The notes: generated from the sequence alone by a model not told the origin. 64,000 nucleotides of DNA from Coleofasciculus sp. FACHB-T130 (GCF_014695375.1 NZ_JACJOG010000023.1:1-64000); one strand, 5' to 3'; counted from the stretch's first letter, positions 9,069-18,676 are shown. A program made the numbers and translations.

Positions 9069-9329
9069 CTAAAAATGTTTACTTTGATACGAAGAAGTTT
9101 TAATTAACTTGCGACGATAAGCGTGTTGACCGTAAACATTGACTAGATAAGGCATTAGGTAGGTCAGCAATCCAGAAATCCAGCGATCGCGCGTCATTTC
9201 GCCTCGGAAAAAGGCAAACCCGTGATTGATCAAAAACAAGAGAGTTCCGACAAATACAGCCGTTTTTAATCCAGTCGGGATAAACTCTTTGTCAAATAAG
9301 CTGACAAGATATGCTTTAAGTGTCTTCAT
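9069..9329 (-). CDS. nrtS: Small nitrate/nitrite transporter NrtS
   Basis: The 86-residue membrane protein carries the NrtS-family pattern: GLKTAVFVGTLLFLINHG as the first helix, a short loop with FRGEM, and LLTYLMPYLVNVYGQ as the second helix. NrtS proteins mediate nitrate uptake in some cyanobacteria and other bacteria, apparently as oligomers of the two-helix unit. The assignment is by recognition of these blocks. A perfect NtcA-type palindrome about 90 bases upstream, in the spacer after murJ, fits nitrogen control. Confidence 0.75.
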   Translation of the reverse strand: MKTLKAYLVSLFDKEFIPTGLKTAVFVGTLLFLINHGFAFFRGEMTRDRWISGLLTYLMPYLVNVYGQHAYRRKLIKTSSYQSKHF

Positions 9330-9418
9330 GCGGGGTTGCGATCGCTAAGCTAGATGAGCCAAGCCTCAATACTCATCTCGACTTACTGTTAGATATCACA
9401 CCTTCCTCTTCAAGTTTG

Positions 9419-9432
9419 GTATTGTTTCATAC
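9419..9432 (-). promoter_or_regulatory. NtcA-type box (GTA-N8-TAC) upstream of nrtS
   Basis: The palindrome GTATTGTTTCATAC matches GTA-N8-TAC exactly and lies in the 132-base spacer ahead of nrtS. A clear TAN3T -10 at the usual 20-24 bases downstream is not obvious. Chance matches to GTA-N8-TAC occur about once per 4 kb, so the support comes from location and gene identity. Confidence 0.5.
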
Positions 9433-9461
9433 ACCTAATTGAGCTAGTTCAAGTGCGATCG

Positions 9462-11078
9462 CTACCTCGCAAAGCGTTGGCGAATCCGCGACACAAAAAT
9501 ATCAACTTCCGGCAAATTCAGCTGCTTTGCCAAGAAAGCATAAACGATCAAGCCAACAAAAGCGGCTAAACTTAGCTGCAATAACTGCACCAGCAACCCA
9601 TTCGCATTCCAGACTTCTTGAAAACCTTTACTGACACCCCAACTCGCTAAACCAGCTACAAAGCTAGCACCTGTCAAACCCAAAATTGGCAAACTCCACT
9701 CTTGCCAAGGCAAGCCGTTAAGCTTGCGATTCAACATCCAAATGAGTGCCACGACTGAAATGGTATTGACCATCACCGTGGATAAAATCAAACCGGGTGC
9801 CCCAAAACGTTGAACAAGAATAAAATCTAGCAGAGCATTGAAGAAGATATTCACGATACTGATGCGAAAGGGCGTCTCTCCATCGCCCAAGGCATAAAAT
9901 ACCCGCACCAGTACATCTCGCCCCAAGTAGACAAACATCCCAATCCCATAAGCCATCAGCAATGAAGCAACCAACTCAGATGCTCTAGACTTAAAGGCTC
10001 CGCGTTGATAGATTACTTGGACGATGGGGACGGCTAGCGTCATCATCAGGGCACTCAAAGGCAACATAGTAATCGCAGTCAGCAGTAATCCTTGGCGAAT
10101 CCGTTGCTTGAGTTCGGGCCAATCTTCAGGGGCAGCGAGTCGCGAAAAAACCGGCAGCAGGGGGACTAAAATGACATTCGAGATAATTCCTAGAGGTGTT
10201 TGAACGAGAAGCCCCGCATAGGTCATGGCAGCCGCTGCTGTGGGGATATACGAGGCGAAAAATAAATCGGTGTAGAGGTTAATTTGCAGCGTCCCGGAGG
10301 AAAGCGTCGCAGGTCCCATCACCTTCAAGACCTCCTTGACCCCCGGCTGATTCCATTCAAATCGCAGGCGTAACTTGCCTAAGCCAGCCCGCCACTGGGC
10401 AGTAAGTTGGACTAGCCACTGCAACACGGCACCGGCAAGGGTTCCCCCCGCCAACACCAGTCCTCCTACTTCAGCGTATTGGGGTAGGGTAATTTGGTTG
10501 CCGACTTGTAGCGCCAAAACTGCCAGTCCACCAATTACGGTAATGCTGGAGAATAAGGGGCTAACCGAGGGTAGCCAGTACATATCTGCCGCATTTAAGG
10601 TGCCAAAACCAATCCCAATTAGCCCAGCCATCAGCGCCATCGGAGCCATGATCTGTAACTGCTGGATGGCGATCGCTCTCACTTGCAGTCCTTGCGGCGT
10701 CTCGCTTAAACCGGGTGCCACCAGGTTAATAAAAACGCCTGCAAACACAATTAGGACGATCGTAACGAGTAGGAGTATTCCGCCTACCATCGTTGTAATC
10801 GTCTCTACTAGGGGCGCAGCTTCCGATTTGTCGCGCTGCTTGGCTAAAACGCTGACAATCGCACTGTGAAAAGGGCCATTGATGCCGCCCAGTAAGATCA
10901 GCAAAAAGCCAGGAATCACATAAGCGTAATTGTAGGCATCGGCAACGACACCCACACCAAAAGCGGCAGCGATCGCTTGTTGGCGTACTAACCCAAAAAT
11001 TTTACTAATCAGCGTAGCAACTGCCACAATTCCGGCAATGCTCGCGAGTGTCCGAGCGGTTTTCTGCTTTTCAGTCAC
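9462..11078 (-). CDS. murJ: Lipid II flippase MurJ
   Basis: The 538-residue integral membrane protein belongs to the MurJ/MviN branch of the MOP exporters, which move the peptidoglycan precursor lipid II across the inner membrane. The N-terminus (ISKIFGLVRQQAIAAAFG, then VADAYNYAYVIP) is diagnostic, and about fourteen hydrophobic helices follow. ADMYWLPSVSPLFSS and QINLYTDLFFAS match conserved family stretches. The start codon is GTG. The gene lies upstream of nrtS on the same strand but the NtcA box between them suggests separate control. Confidence 0.94.
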   Translation of the reverse strand: MTEKQKTARTLASIAGIVAVATLISKIFGLVRQQAIAAAFGVGVVADAYNYAYVIPGFLLILLGGINGPFHSAIVSVLAKQRDKSEAAPLVETITTMVGGILLLVTIVLIVFAGVFINLVAPGLSETPQGLQVRAIAIQQLQIMAPMALMAGLIGIGFGTLNAADMYWLPSVSPLFSSITVIGGLAVLALQVGNQITLPQYAEVGGLVLAGGTLAGAVLQWLVQLTAQWRAGLGKLRLRFEWNQPGVKEVLKVMGPATLSSGTLQINLYTDLFFASYIPTAAAAMTYAGLLVQTPLGIISNVILVPLLPVFSRLAAPEDWPELKQRIRQGLLLTAITMLPLSALMMTLAVPIVQVIYQRGAFKSRASELVASLLMAYGIGMFVYLGRDVLVRVFYALGDGETPFRISIVNIFFNALLDFILVQRFGAPGLILSTVMVNTISVVALIWMLNRKLNGLPWQEWSLPILGLTGASFVAGLASWGVSKGFQEVWNANGLLVQLLQLSLAAFVGLIVYAFLAKQLNLPEVDIFVSRIRQRFAR

Positions 11079-11116
11079 GAACGGTTAACAATCCCTCAAT
11101 TGGCTCATCTTATTTA

Positions 11117-11202
11117 AACGCAAAGGTTAACCCCAAGGTACGCCAAGTTAAAATCTCCTTTGCGCTCCTTTACGATTTCCCTGGCTTACCTCTGCGTTAA
11201 AA
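11117..11202. repeat. Dispersed CGCAAAGGT/ACGCAGAGG repeat
   Basis: Sequence rich in ACGCAAAGGTTAA, AAGGTACGCCAAG, CCTTTGCGCTCC and CTCTGCGTTAAA fills the murJ-sfsA spacer. Closely related copies occur at 50974-51052 and inside the 5' end of the gene at 36760-37554. It explains the open frame upstream of the real sfsA start. Confidence 0.75.
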
Positions 11203-11207
11203 ATACT

Positions 11208-11969
11208 ATGGATTGGCTCTACCGCTACCCGACTCTCTCATCCGGAATTTTGCTCAAACGCTACAAGCGTTTCTTTGCCGATATTGAACTAGCGTCTGGA
11301 GAGGTGATCACCGCCCATTGTCCAAATACCGGCCCGATGACTGGGGTTTCAACGTCCGGTAGTCCCGTGCAGGTGTCGTATAGCGACAATCCCAAGCGGA
11401 AATTGCCGTATACGTGGGAAATGATTCAAGTTTACGATACCGAACCGACTTGGGTGGGAGTGAATACAGCTTTGCCTAATCGGGTCGTTAAGTTAGCACT
11501 AGAAAAGTTCCTGTTCCCAACATTGGGCAATTACAGCCAAGTTCGCTTTGAGGTGCCCTATGGAGTAGAAAAAAATAGCCGGGTAGACTTTTTACTAACG
11601 GGTAATGACTCCGATTTACCCATTTATTTGGAAGTCAAAAGCACGACTTGGGCGCAAGGGAAACTGGTGCTGTTTCCCGATACAGTCACGACAAGAGGAC
11701 AAAAGCATCTGCGGGAATTGACCGCGTTAATTCCTCAGATGCGGGCGGTGATGCTTTATTTTGTGAATCGCGGTGACTGTACTCATTTTGCGCCTGGAGA
11801 CAGTACCGATCCCCTGTATGGTAAGTTGTTGCGCGACGCCGTTGCCCAAGGGGTGGAAGTATTACCTTGCCGCTTTGAAGTTACCCCAGAAGGAATTCGC
11901 TACTTGGGTTTAGCCGATTTTCTGCCTTCAATGCCCGCGCAGACATCTTGCTTATCTTTGCCAGAATAG
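11208..11969 (+). CDS. sfsA: SfsA family DNA-binding/nuclease protein
   Basis: The protein is SfsA (sugar fermentation stimulation protein), a family with an OB-like N-terminal part and a PD-(D/E)xK-type nuclease core. LKRYKRFFADIEL, AHCPNTGPMTG and the core SRVDFLLTG with YLEVKSTTW (the ExK element) are clear. I chose ATG 11208, giving 253 residues, because the frame upstream is repeat DNA and MDWLYRYP is a natural start. Its cellular role in cyanobacteria is unknown. Confidence 0.92.
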   Translation: MDWLYRYPTLSSGILLKRYKRFFADIELASGEVITAHCPNTGPMTGVSTSGSPVQVSYSDNPKRKLPYTWEMIQVYDTEPTWVGVNTALPNRVVKLALEKFLFPTLGNYSQVRFEVPYGVEKNSRVDFLLTGNDSDLPIYLEVKSTTWAQGKLVLFPDTVTTRGQKHLRELTALIPQMRAVMLYFVNRGDCTHFAPGDSTDPLYGKLLRDAVAQGVEVLPCRFEVTPEGIRYLGLADFLPSMPAQTSCLSLPE

Positions 11970-12132
11970 CGATGCCTAAACAGTGGAACCTCACCCCTAA
12001 CTCCTCGACCTTCACGGAGAGGGGTATATGGAACCCTTCCCTGCGAACGAGGAAGGGCAGGAACCGGGTTAAAAAACGGAAAGGTAGCCCAAATGCAGAG
12101 TGATAGGTATCTTGAAAAATAGCTAACTTCGA

Positions 12133-13068
12133 TTGAGTAAAGGCAAATTGGAGCTAAAAAACGTCATCATTGCACACAAGGCGGGAGATCCCCTCAGCCG
12201 TAGCTGGGCAGAAAAATGCGCCAAACAACTGGAAAAACGCAATTGCCACGTACTGATGGGGCCAAGTGGGGCAAAGGATAACCCCTACCCAGTGTTTTTG
12301 GCTTCTGCGATGCATCCAATCGACCTGGCGATAGTCTTGGGAGGCGATGGCACGGCTTTGGCAGCAGTACGGCATCTCGCACCCGAAAAAATTCCGATTT
12401 TGGCGGTGAATGTGGGAGGACATTTAGGATTTTTAACCCAGCCATTTGAGGAATTTGAAGATACTGAGCGGGTTTGGGACAGGTTAAGCGAGGATCGCTA
12501 TGCCCTTGAACGGCGGATGATGTTGCAGGCGGCGTTATTTGAGGGAAATCGCACGAATTTGGAACCTGTGAGCGATCGCTACCTGGCACTGAATGAAATG
12601 TGCATCAAACCTGCCTCTGCCGACCGCATGATTACCTCGATATTAGAAATGGAAATTGATGGCGAGGTGGTCGATCAATATCAGGGAGATGGACTGATTG
12701 TTTCTACTCCCACTGGCTCCACTTGCTACACCATCTCTGCCAATGGCCCGATTGTCCACTCTGGCATGGAAGCGATTACCGTTACGCCCATCTGCCCTCT
12801 GAGTCTGGCGAGTCGCCCAATTGTCATCCCTTCTGGTTCTGTCGTCAGCGTTTGGCCTTTAGCTGACTACGAGTTAAACACTAAACTATGGATGGATGGC
12901 GTCTTGGCAACTGCCATCTGGCCTGGACAGCGCGTTGATATTCGCATGGCAAATTGTCTCGCAAAGTTCATTATTTTGCGGGAAAACTATTCCTATTACC
13001 AGACACTCCGCGAAAAGTTGCAATGGGCAGGAGCGAGAATCCGGTACAGTAACAATCACCGGAATTAA
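12133..13068 (+). CDS. nadK: NAD kinase
   Basis: The 311-residue enzyme phosphorylates NAD to NADP, the acceptor of photosynthetic electron flow. The signature GGDGT (VLGGDGTALAAVRHL) and the second glycine-rich block GDGLIVSTPTGSTCYTISANGP are intact, with NVGGHLGFLTQ between them. The length is normal for a bacterial NAD kinase. The predicted start is TTG, with no ATG close by, so the exact start is uncertain. It lies between sfsA on the same strand and a convergent kinase. Confidence 0.93.
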   Translation: MSKGKLELKNVIIAHKAGDPLSRSWAEKCAKQLEKRNCHVLMGPSGAKDNPYPVFLASAMHPIDLAIVLGGDGTALAAVRHLAPEKIPILAVNVGGHLGFLTQPFEEFEDTERVWDRLSEDRYALERRMMLQAALFEGNRTNLEPVSDRYLALNEMCIKPASADRMITSILEMEIDGEVVDQYQGDGLIVSTPTGSTCYTISANGPIVHSGMEAITVTPICPLSLASRPIVIPSGSVVSVWPLADYELNTKLWMDGVLATAIWPGQRVDIRMANCLAKFIILRENYSYYQTLREKLQWAGARIRYSNNHRN

Positions 13069-13188
13069 GGATGCTATAAAGTTGAAACATAAAATTGCAG
13101 CGATCGCAATCGGTAGGGTAGGCAGAAAAGCATTCCCAATCCATTCCCAAACCGGCGCGATCGCTATCTATTTTAAACGCATAGCAGC

Positions 13189-15357
13189 TTATTTCTTTTT
13201 CTCACGCTTCGGCTTTTCTGGTTTAACGGACTCACCACCTGATTTTTGAGCTAGCTTTTCTTTTTCCTGCTTCAATTGATCCTGCGATCGCTGTTTGCCT
13301 TCTATGGCTTGCTGGTAATCTGGCTTGTATCGAATCGCCTTGTCATAAGAGGCGATCGCTTCTTCATACCGCTTCACGTTAAATAATGCATTTCCCCGAC
13401 TGAACCAGCTTTCGTAGTGATCTGGCTTGATAGCAACGGCTCGATTATAAGACGCGATCGCTTCTTGATATTGTTTCAAGTTATAAAGTAAATTGCCTCG
13501 ATTGTACCAAATGAGGTAATCGCCTCGATTAAATTTTAACGCTTGGTTATAGGAAGCGATCGCTTCTTCGTATCGTTGTAATTGATGCAGCGACCAACCA
13601 AGCCCATACCAGCCTTTAGAGTAATTTGGCTGAATTTTAGTAACTTGGGTATACGAGTCAATTGCATCTTTATATTGCTGCAAATTCACTAACGCATTCC
13701 CTCGGCTATACCAAGCTTTGTAGTGATTTGGTTGAAATCTTACCGCCTTATCATAAGATTCAATCGCGTCTTGATAACGTTGTAAGCTCATTAGCGAGTT
13801 ACCTCGATTGTACCAAGCTTGGGAGTAGTCGGATTTAGATTCTACAGCTTTGTCGTAAGACGCGATCGCTTCCTCATATTTTTGCAAATTATGCAACGTC
13901 CAGCCCCTACTGTACCAAGCTTGATAGTAGTCTGGCTTAAATTGCACCGCCTTATCAAAAGATTCAATTGCTTCTTGATATTGCTGTAAATTCGTCATTG
14001 CTTCGCCGCGACCATTCCAAACTTCTGGCGAATTGGGATTAATAGTTAAAGCTTTCTCGAAAGAATCAATTGCCTCTTTGTATTGCTCCAATTTATCCAG
14101 CACATAGCCGCGACCCGCCCAAGCTTCAAAGGATTCTGGGCTAATCTGAATGGCTTTGTCGTAAGCTTCAATCGCCTCTTTATATTTATTCAGATTGAAT
14201 AGAATTTGACCGCGACCATTCCACGCTTCTAGGTATTCCGGTCTAATTTTAAGAGCTTTGTCATAAGCATTCAGCGCTTCCTCATTGCGATTTAATTCTG
14301 AAAAGGTTTTGCCTCGGTTATACAAGTCAGTTGCATTAGAAGAGTTAATAATATTAACCGTAAAAATAGTTGCACCCGTTCCCAATACTAGGACTATCGT
14401 TGAGATTAAAATTTTCCAAGGAAGGGAACGCGATTTTTTGCTTTTTTTCTGACTTGTCGGGCGAACGGGTGATTTTACAGAGGGTGCAACCATCATTGTG
14501 ACACCCGTCGGTATCTTCAAATCTTTGAGAGCTTGCAACGCTTCAGCAGCAGATTGGTAACGCTGCCGAAAATCATAACGCACCATTTTATCTAAAACAT
14601 TTGCCAGAGTGGTGCTGACTGATGAATGGTTACGCCAAATGATTTCACCCGTATTAGAATCTTCTGGTAATTCGTTAGGAAATAAGCCGGTGAGAGCCTG
14701 AATTCCTATCATGCCTACCGCATAGATATCACTGCTTAATTTGGGGTTTCCGTTCGCTTGTTCGCTTGGTAAGTAGCCTGGAGTACCAATGGCAACCGTA
14801 AAGCTAGTTTTTGCTCCCTTAATTATTTGAGTGCTAATTCGCTTAACTGCACCAAAATCAATTAAAACTAATTTGTTATCTTCCTTCCGTCTGATTAAAT
14901 TTCGAGGGTTAATATCGCGGTGGATAACATTTTGTTGATGAACAAATTCTAATATTTCAAGAATCTCTTGTAACAGAGAAATTACTTCATCTTCAGATAG
15001 CGGCGGGATGACTCCACTGCTACCGCCTGTGGGGAGTTCCTGGCTAAGATCGCTACCTTCAATGAATTCTTGAACTAGATAAAACTCTTGATTTTCCTCG
15101 AAATAGGCGAAAAGTCGAGGAATCCGATCGTGATTCCCTAACTGGTGCAGAACTTTTGCTTCCGTCTCGAAGAGGCGTCTCGCAGTTTGCAAAGTCTGGG
15201 GATCGGTTGCTTGAGGCTTGAGTAGCTTAACAACGCATCGAGGGGTGCCAGGAAGATACATATCTTGGGCAAGATAAGTTTGACCAAACCCTCCTCCTCC
15301 CAAGGAGTTAATGATTTGGTAATGTCCTCCCAGTGTTTGTCCGATAACTAAGTTCAT
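13189..15357 (-). CDS. Hanks-type Ser/Thr kinase with TPR array
   Basis: The 722-residue protein has a cytoplasmic Hanks-type kinase domain (about 12-280): glycine loop GGGGFGQ, ATP-anchoring Lys44 (VVKLL), HRD 146-148 and DFG 167-169. The catalytic loop reads HRDINPRN, so the usual Lys after HRDI is Asn, a variant known among cyanobacterial kinases. A basic linker leads to a membrane helix (about 313-335). About ten TPR repeats of 34 residues (341-697) follow and would lie outside the membrane. The tail is highly charged. It points away from a minisatellite gene and a second kinase. Confidence 0.92.
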   Translation of the reverse strand: MNLVIGQTLGGHYQIINSLGGGGFGQTYLAQDMYLPGTPRCVVKLLKPQATDPQTLQTARRLFETEAKVLHQLGNHDRIPRLFAYFEENQEFYLVQEFIEGSDLSQELPTGGSSGVIPPLSEDEVISLLQEILEILEFVHQQNVIHRDINPRNLIRRKEDNKLVLIDFGAVKRISTQIIKGAKTSFTVAIGTPGYLPSEQANGNPKLSSDIYAVGMIGIQALTGLFPNELPEDSNTGEIIWRNHSSVSTTLANVLDKMVRYDFRQRYQSAAEALQALKDLKIPTGVTMMVAPSVKSPVRPTSQKKSKKSRSLPWKILISTIVLVLGTGATIFTVNIINSSNATDLYNRGKTFSELNRNEEALNAYDKALKIRPEYLEAWNGRGQILFNLNKYKEAIEAYDKAIQISPESFEAWAGRGYVLDKLEQYKEAIDSFEKALTINPNSPEVWNGRGEAMTNLQQYQEAIESFDKAVQFKPDYYQAWYSRGWTLHNLQKYEEAIASYDKAVESKSDYSQAWYNRGNSLMSLQRYQDAIESYDKAVRFQPNHYKAWYSRGNALVNLQQYKDAIDSYTQVTKIQPNYSKGWYGLGWSLHQLQRYEEAIASYNQALKFNRGDYLIWYNRGNLLYNLKQYQEAIASYNRAVAIKPDHYESWFSRGNALFNVKRYEEAIASYDKAIRYKPDYQQAIEGKQRSQDQLKQEKEKLAQKSGGESVKPEKPKREKKK

Positions 15358-15686
15358 GGAGTTTCGTGGCAGATAGCGTTAGGAAAGCGTCTTTGCAGAA
15401 AAATCGCGCAATCGTTGAAATCGATTTTGGCACAGAAGAACTTGTCTAACTCCACCTACATAGGTGAAAACAATCCATCAGGTGATTTGATGCGATCGCT
15501 TCGCTGGAAACACCGCAGCTTCCAGTCAACCCCCCCAAAGTGCGATCGCTCTCAGCTCAAACGTCTTTCTTAGGGTAGGCGATTGACTCTACCCATAGCA
15601 AGGGGATGGCTGGTGAGCTGAAACATACTTTTGTCAATATGCAACCAGGCTCTTTTGATAAAACTTAACCATAGGCATCTACCCAA
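15358..15686. other. Spacer between divergent genes
   Basis: This 329-base spacer separates the kinase from the repeat-protein gene. It holds two HIP1 octamers and no open frame or hairpin I can support; promoters for both genes must lie here. Confidence 0.5.
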
Positions 15687-16316
15687 ATGATAAGAAAGTT
15701 TGTCTTTGCTACTCTTCTAGCCTTTTCAGCGCCCGTCGCTATCTCCACCTCAGGTCTTGCCCAATCTAACGCCCCAGGCACACCGACCACACCAGGTGTC
15801 ACCACACCGACTACACCAGGCGTCACCACACCGACTACACCAGGTGTAACCACACCAACCACACCAGGTGTAACCACACCAACCACACCAGGTGTAACCA
15901 CACCAACCACACCAGGCGTCACCACACCAACCACACCAGGTGTAACCACACCAACCACACCAGGTGTAACCACACCAGCCACACCAGGTGTAACCACACC
16001 AGCCACACCAGGTGTAACCACACCAGCCACACCAGGCGTCACCACACCAGCCACACCAGGCGTCACCACACCAACCACACCAGGCGTCACCACACCGACA
16101 CCGCCGACCGCACCAGGCGTAACCACGCCGACTATACCAGGTGTAGCCACACCAACCACACCAGGCGTAGCAACACCAACCACACCAGGCATAACACCGC
16201 CTGCTCTACCAGGGGTTCCACCCGTGATACCCGTAATACCGCCGGTCACACCAGGCGTAACACCGGCAATCCCGTCGATTACACCAGTCACACCACCCAC
16301 GCCACCATTACAGTGA
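15687..16316 (+). CDS. Secreted Thr/Pro/Gly-repeat protein
   Basis: The 209-residue protein begins with a signal peptide ([20 protein letters not shown], likely cut after GLAQ). The rest is about seventeen copies of an eight-residue unit TTPTTPGV with A, I and P variants, then an irregular Pro-rich tail ([13 protein letters not shown]). There is no folded domain, Cys or charged residue in the repeat, so it is probably an extended extracellular or wall-associated linker-like polypeptide; Thr density would suit O-glycosylation, which is inference. It sits between two divergent kinase genes. Copy number should vary between strains. Confidence 0.7.
   Translation: MIRKFVFATLLAFSAPVAISTSGLAQSNAPGTPTTPGVTTPTTPGVTTPTTPGVTTPTTPGVTTPTTPGVTTPTTPGVTTPTTPGVTTPTTPGVTTPATPGVTTPATPGVTTPATPGVTTPATPGVTTPTTPGVTTPTPPTAPGVTTPTIPGVATPTTPGVATPTTPGITPPALPGVPPVIPVIPPVTPGVTPAIPSITPVTPPTPPLQ
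15781..16197 (+). repeat. Coding 24-bp minisatellite
   Basis: Tandem units of ACCACACCAACCACACCAGG plus four variable bases (TGTA or CGTC) repeat about 17 times. Third-position variants (AAC/GAC/GCC, GTA/GTC) mark older and newer duplications. The opposite strand is also open through the array because the unit length is a multiple of three. Confidence 0.92.
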
Positions 16317-16368
16317 GCGAACGGTAAATCGGTGTCTGGAGATTAGTTTGTCAATGTTTATCTGAAAA

Positions 16369-16398
16369 GTAGGGGCTTTCCGACCCGAAAGCCTCTAC
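16369..16398 (+). terminator. Hairpin after the repeat-protein gene
   Basis: GTAGGGGCTTTC (16369-16380) pairs with GAAAGCCTCTAC (16387-16398) with one G-T wobble, about 50 bases after the stop. No T-run follows, so it may be a transcript-end stabiliser. The rest of 16317-16720 shows no gene. Confidence 0.45.
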
Positions 16399-16720
16399 AC
16401 ACTGTCAAAACATTTTTGACACAGCAATAGACTTGATTTTTTTGACCCACAACAGGGGCGCAAGTTGAGAAATGCGCTCCTTTACTGTAGGCTTCTAAAC
16501 GGTGTAGCGACGCTCAGCATGAGCGTATAGGCACAACAAAAGTGTAAATAGCTCTGTGGTTGAGAAACTGAGTTTCTGGTATCCGGGCGCGATTTTACAT
16601 TGATTTGCGCTTAGCTGTACAGTACGTGTCACTGGCTTCCGGAAATAGATGTGAGTTGCTGAAAAAATTATCTAGATGTGTTTTTAAAATTCACTAGATA
16701 AAAAGCTGGCAATTTACTCC

Positions 16721-18601
16721 ATGATCGGGAAACTACTAAAAGGGCGTTACCAAATTGTCCAACTCCTGGTATCTGGAGTTTTTGGACAGACCTATATTGC
16801 CGAAGACATTCACCAAGTAGGCAAGCCAAAATACGTTGTCAAGCACTTTAGTCTTGCAAGTTCAGACCCCAACAGTTTGGAAAGTGCAAGGCGTCGGTTC
16901 GTCAACGAAACAGAAATATTGACAAAACTTGGCACCCATAATCGAATTCCTCAGTTGTTAGACTCCTTTGAAGAAAACCAGGAATTCTATTTGGTACAAG
17001 AATTTATTCAGGGACATCATCTGAGTGCGGAACTGCCAATAAGCAAAGGCTGCGTCAAACGCTGGACGGAAACCCAAGTGATTGAAATGCTGCAAGAAGC
17101 CCTGCGTATTCTGGCATTTGTTCACAGCCACGGCATTATTCATGGCGACCTGAAACCGAACAATTTAGTCAGACGCGCCGAGGATGGCAAGTTATTTCTA
17201 GTAGATTTTGGTGTAGCGCAGCCACAGCATTCAGCTCCCGATTTAGCACAGAGTAAAACGACTTTAGCGGTTGGTAGCTTAGGCTACATTCCCTCAGAGC
17301 AACTCATCGGACATCCCCGCCGCAATAGCGATATCTATGCTTTGGGAGTAATTGCCATCCAAGCCTTAACTGGTGTGGAACCGGCACAATTAAAAGAAGA
17401 TCCTGAGACGGGTGAGCTGATCTGGCAGCACCTTTTTATCAGCAGTCTCTCGATGAGTGTCTTGAGCGATCGCTTAGTTTCTGTCCTGAACAAGATGGTA
17501 CGCTACCACTTCAAAAGCCGCTACCAGTCAGCTTCGGAGGTACTGCAAGCTCTCCAGTCGTTAGACGGAAGCCAGAAGCCAGCAGTAGAGACAACCAACC
17601 AACCACCCGTACAGAAGGCAGTCCTTAATCGTCAAAAAAAAGAAACTCACAAAGCCACAATTAAAAAATTTCCAACTCAAAAATCGAGGAAAGGTGAGGG
17701 AAATACTCGCTCTTACAAACCTCAACATTCTCCAATACTGACTGGGCTTGGAATCGGGATTGCGGCGAATAGTTTAGTGATAACAGGCGGGCTTTATTCT
17801 CTGCTGAATGCTTTTCCGTCAGAGTCTTCATCAAACATTTTAGTTACCGCGAAGGACAAATATCAGACAGGAGATGTTCAAGGCGCGATCGCGCTAGCAC
17901 AATCTATTCCCTCAGAAAGTTCTATCTATCCAGAAGCTCAAGCCACCGCACGCGAGTGGAGCCAAGAGTGGCATACTGCTGCTGCTCAATTTCAATCCGC
18001 CGAACAAGCATTTAAAGAAAGCCGGTGGTTAGATGTGCTAGAAGCAGCTCGTAAGATTCCTAAAATTTCCTACTGGCAAGAAAAAATAGCGCCACTTGTT
18101 CAGAAAACTCAACCCAAAGTTGAAGCGGAATCTCAACAATTATTAAAAAAAGCCTACGAGCGAGCGGCAGAAAAAGACTTTACCAGCGCCCTAAACTATC
18201 TCAAACTCATTCCCCAACAAACGCCTGCTGGGGCAAAAGTTCAGACAAAGATTGCTGAATATACCCAAAAGCAACATATCAAAGCTGATTATCTGTTACA
18301 ACAAGCCTACGAACGAGCATTCAGAACAGACTTTGCGGGTGCGTTAAATTATCTGCAACAGATTCCCCAAGACACCCCTACCTACGCCAGAGCTTTAGCC
18401 AAGAGTGCAGAATATACCGAAAAGCAGCACCTCCAAGCTGAAGCCGAAAAAAAGGCGGAAGCTCAAAAAGCAGCAGCTCAATCTGCTTCCCAGATTTCAG
18501 CAGAACGCCAAGATGTTAGAAGTCGGAAAGTCGGTGCAACGTATCGAGATATGAACCCTGGTAGCCGCCTCCAAGAAGTTACGCTAAGACTCATTCCCTA
18601 G
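16721..18601 (+). CDS. Degenerate Hanks-type Ser/Thr kinase with coiled repeats
   Basis: The 626-residue protein is homologous to the TPR kinase at 13189-15357 over the first 280 residues, but key sites differ. The glycine loop reads LVSGVFG (first Gly lost), and HRD is HGD (141-143) in IIHGDLKPNN. Lys41 and DFG (162-164) remain. A membrane helix spans about 341-364. The C-terminal part holds two clear repeats (KKAYERAAEKDFTSALNYL and QQAYERAFRTDFAGALNYL) within helical, TPR-like sequence and a charged coiled tail. It may be a weak kinase or a pseudokinase; the Arg loss is not always inactivating. Confidence 0.85.
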   Translation: MIGKLLKGRYQIVQLLVSGVFGQTYIAEDIHQVGKPKYVVKHFSLASSDPNSLESARRRFVNETEILTKLGTHNRIPQLLDSFEENQEFYLVQEFIQGHHLSAELPISKGCVKRWTETQVIEMLQEALRILAFVHSHGIIHGDLKPNNLVRRAEDGKLFLVDFGVAQPQHSAPDLAQSKTTLAVGSLGYIPSEQLIGHPRRNSDIYALGVIAIQALTGVEPAQLKEDPETGELIWQHLFISSLSMSVLSDRLVSVLNKMVRYHFKSRYQSASEVLQALQSLDGSQKPAVETTNQPPVQKAVLNRQKKETHKATIKKFPTQKSRKGEGNTRSYKPQHSPILTGLGIGIAANSLVITGGLYSLLNAFPSESSSNILVTAKDKYQTGDVQGAIALAQSIPSESSIYPEAQATAREWSQEWHTAAAQFQSAEQAFKESRWLDVLEAARKIPKISYWQEKIAPLVQKTQPKVEAESQQLLKKAYERAAEKDFTSALNYLKLIPQQTPAGAKVQTKIAEYTQKQHIKADYLLQQAYERAFRTDFAGALNYLQQIPQDTPTYARALAKSAEYTEKQHLQAEAEKKAEAQKAAAQSASQISAERQDVRSRKVGATYRDMNPGSRLQEVTLRLIP

Positions 18602-18676
18602 CTCCCTCCAGAGTCTATTGCAACAGGTTCTGTTTTAAGGCTACGTTAAGGGAAGGTTTTCCACTGATGGGCTGCA

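Noticed and set aside
10375-10869. 164-codon frame antisense to murJ.
   Set aside because: It lies wholly inside murJ; the composition reflects the complement of membrane-helix codons.
15781-16197. The regular array looked like a CRISPR.
   Set aside because: There are no spacers; units are directly adjacent, 24 bp long and in frame with a signal-peptide ORF, so it is a coding minisatellite.
15665-16300. Antisense frame of 211 codons through the minisatellite.
   Set aside because: It is open only because the 24-bp unit has no stop on that strand; it has no start context and mirrors the repeat composition.
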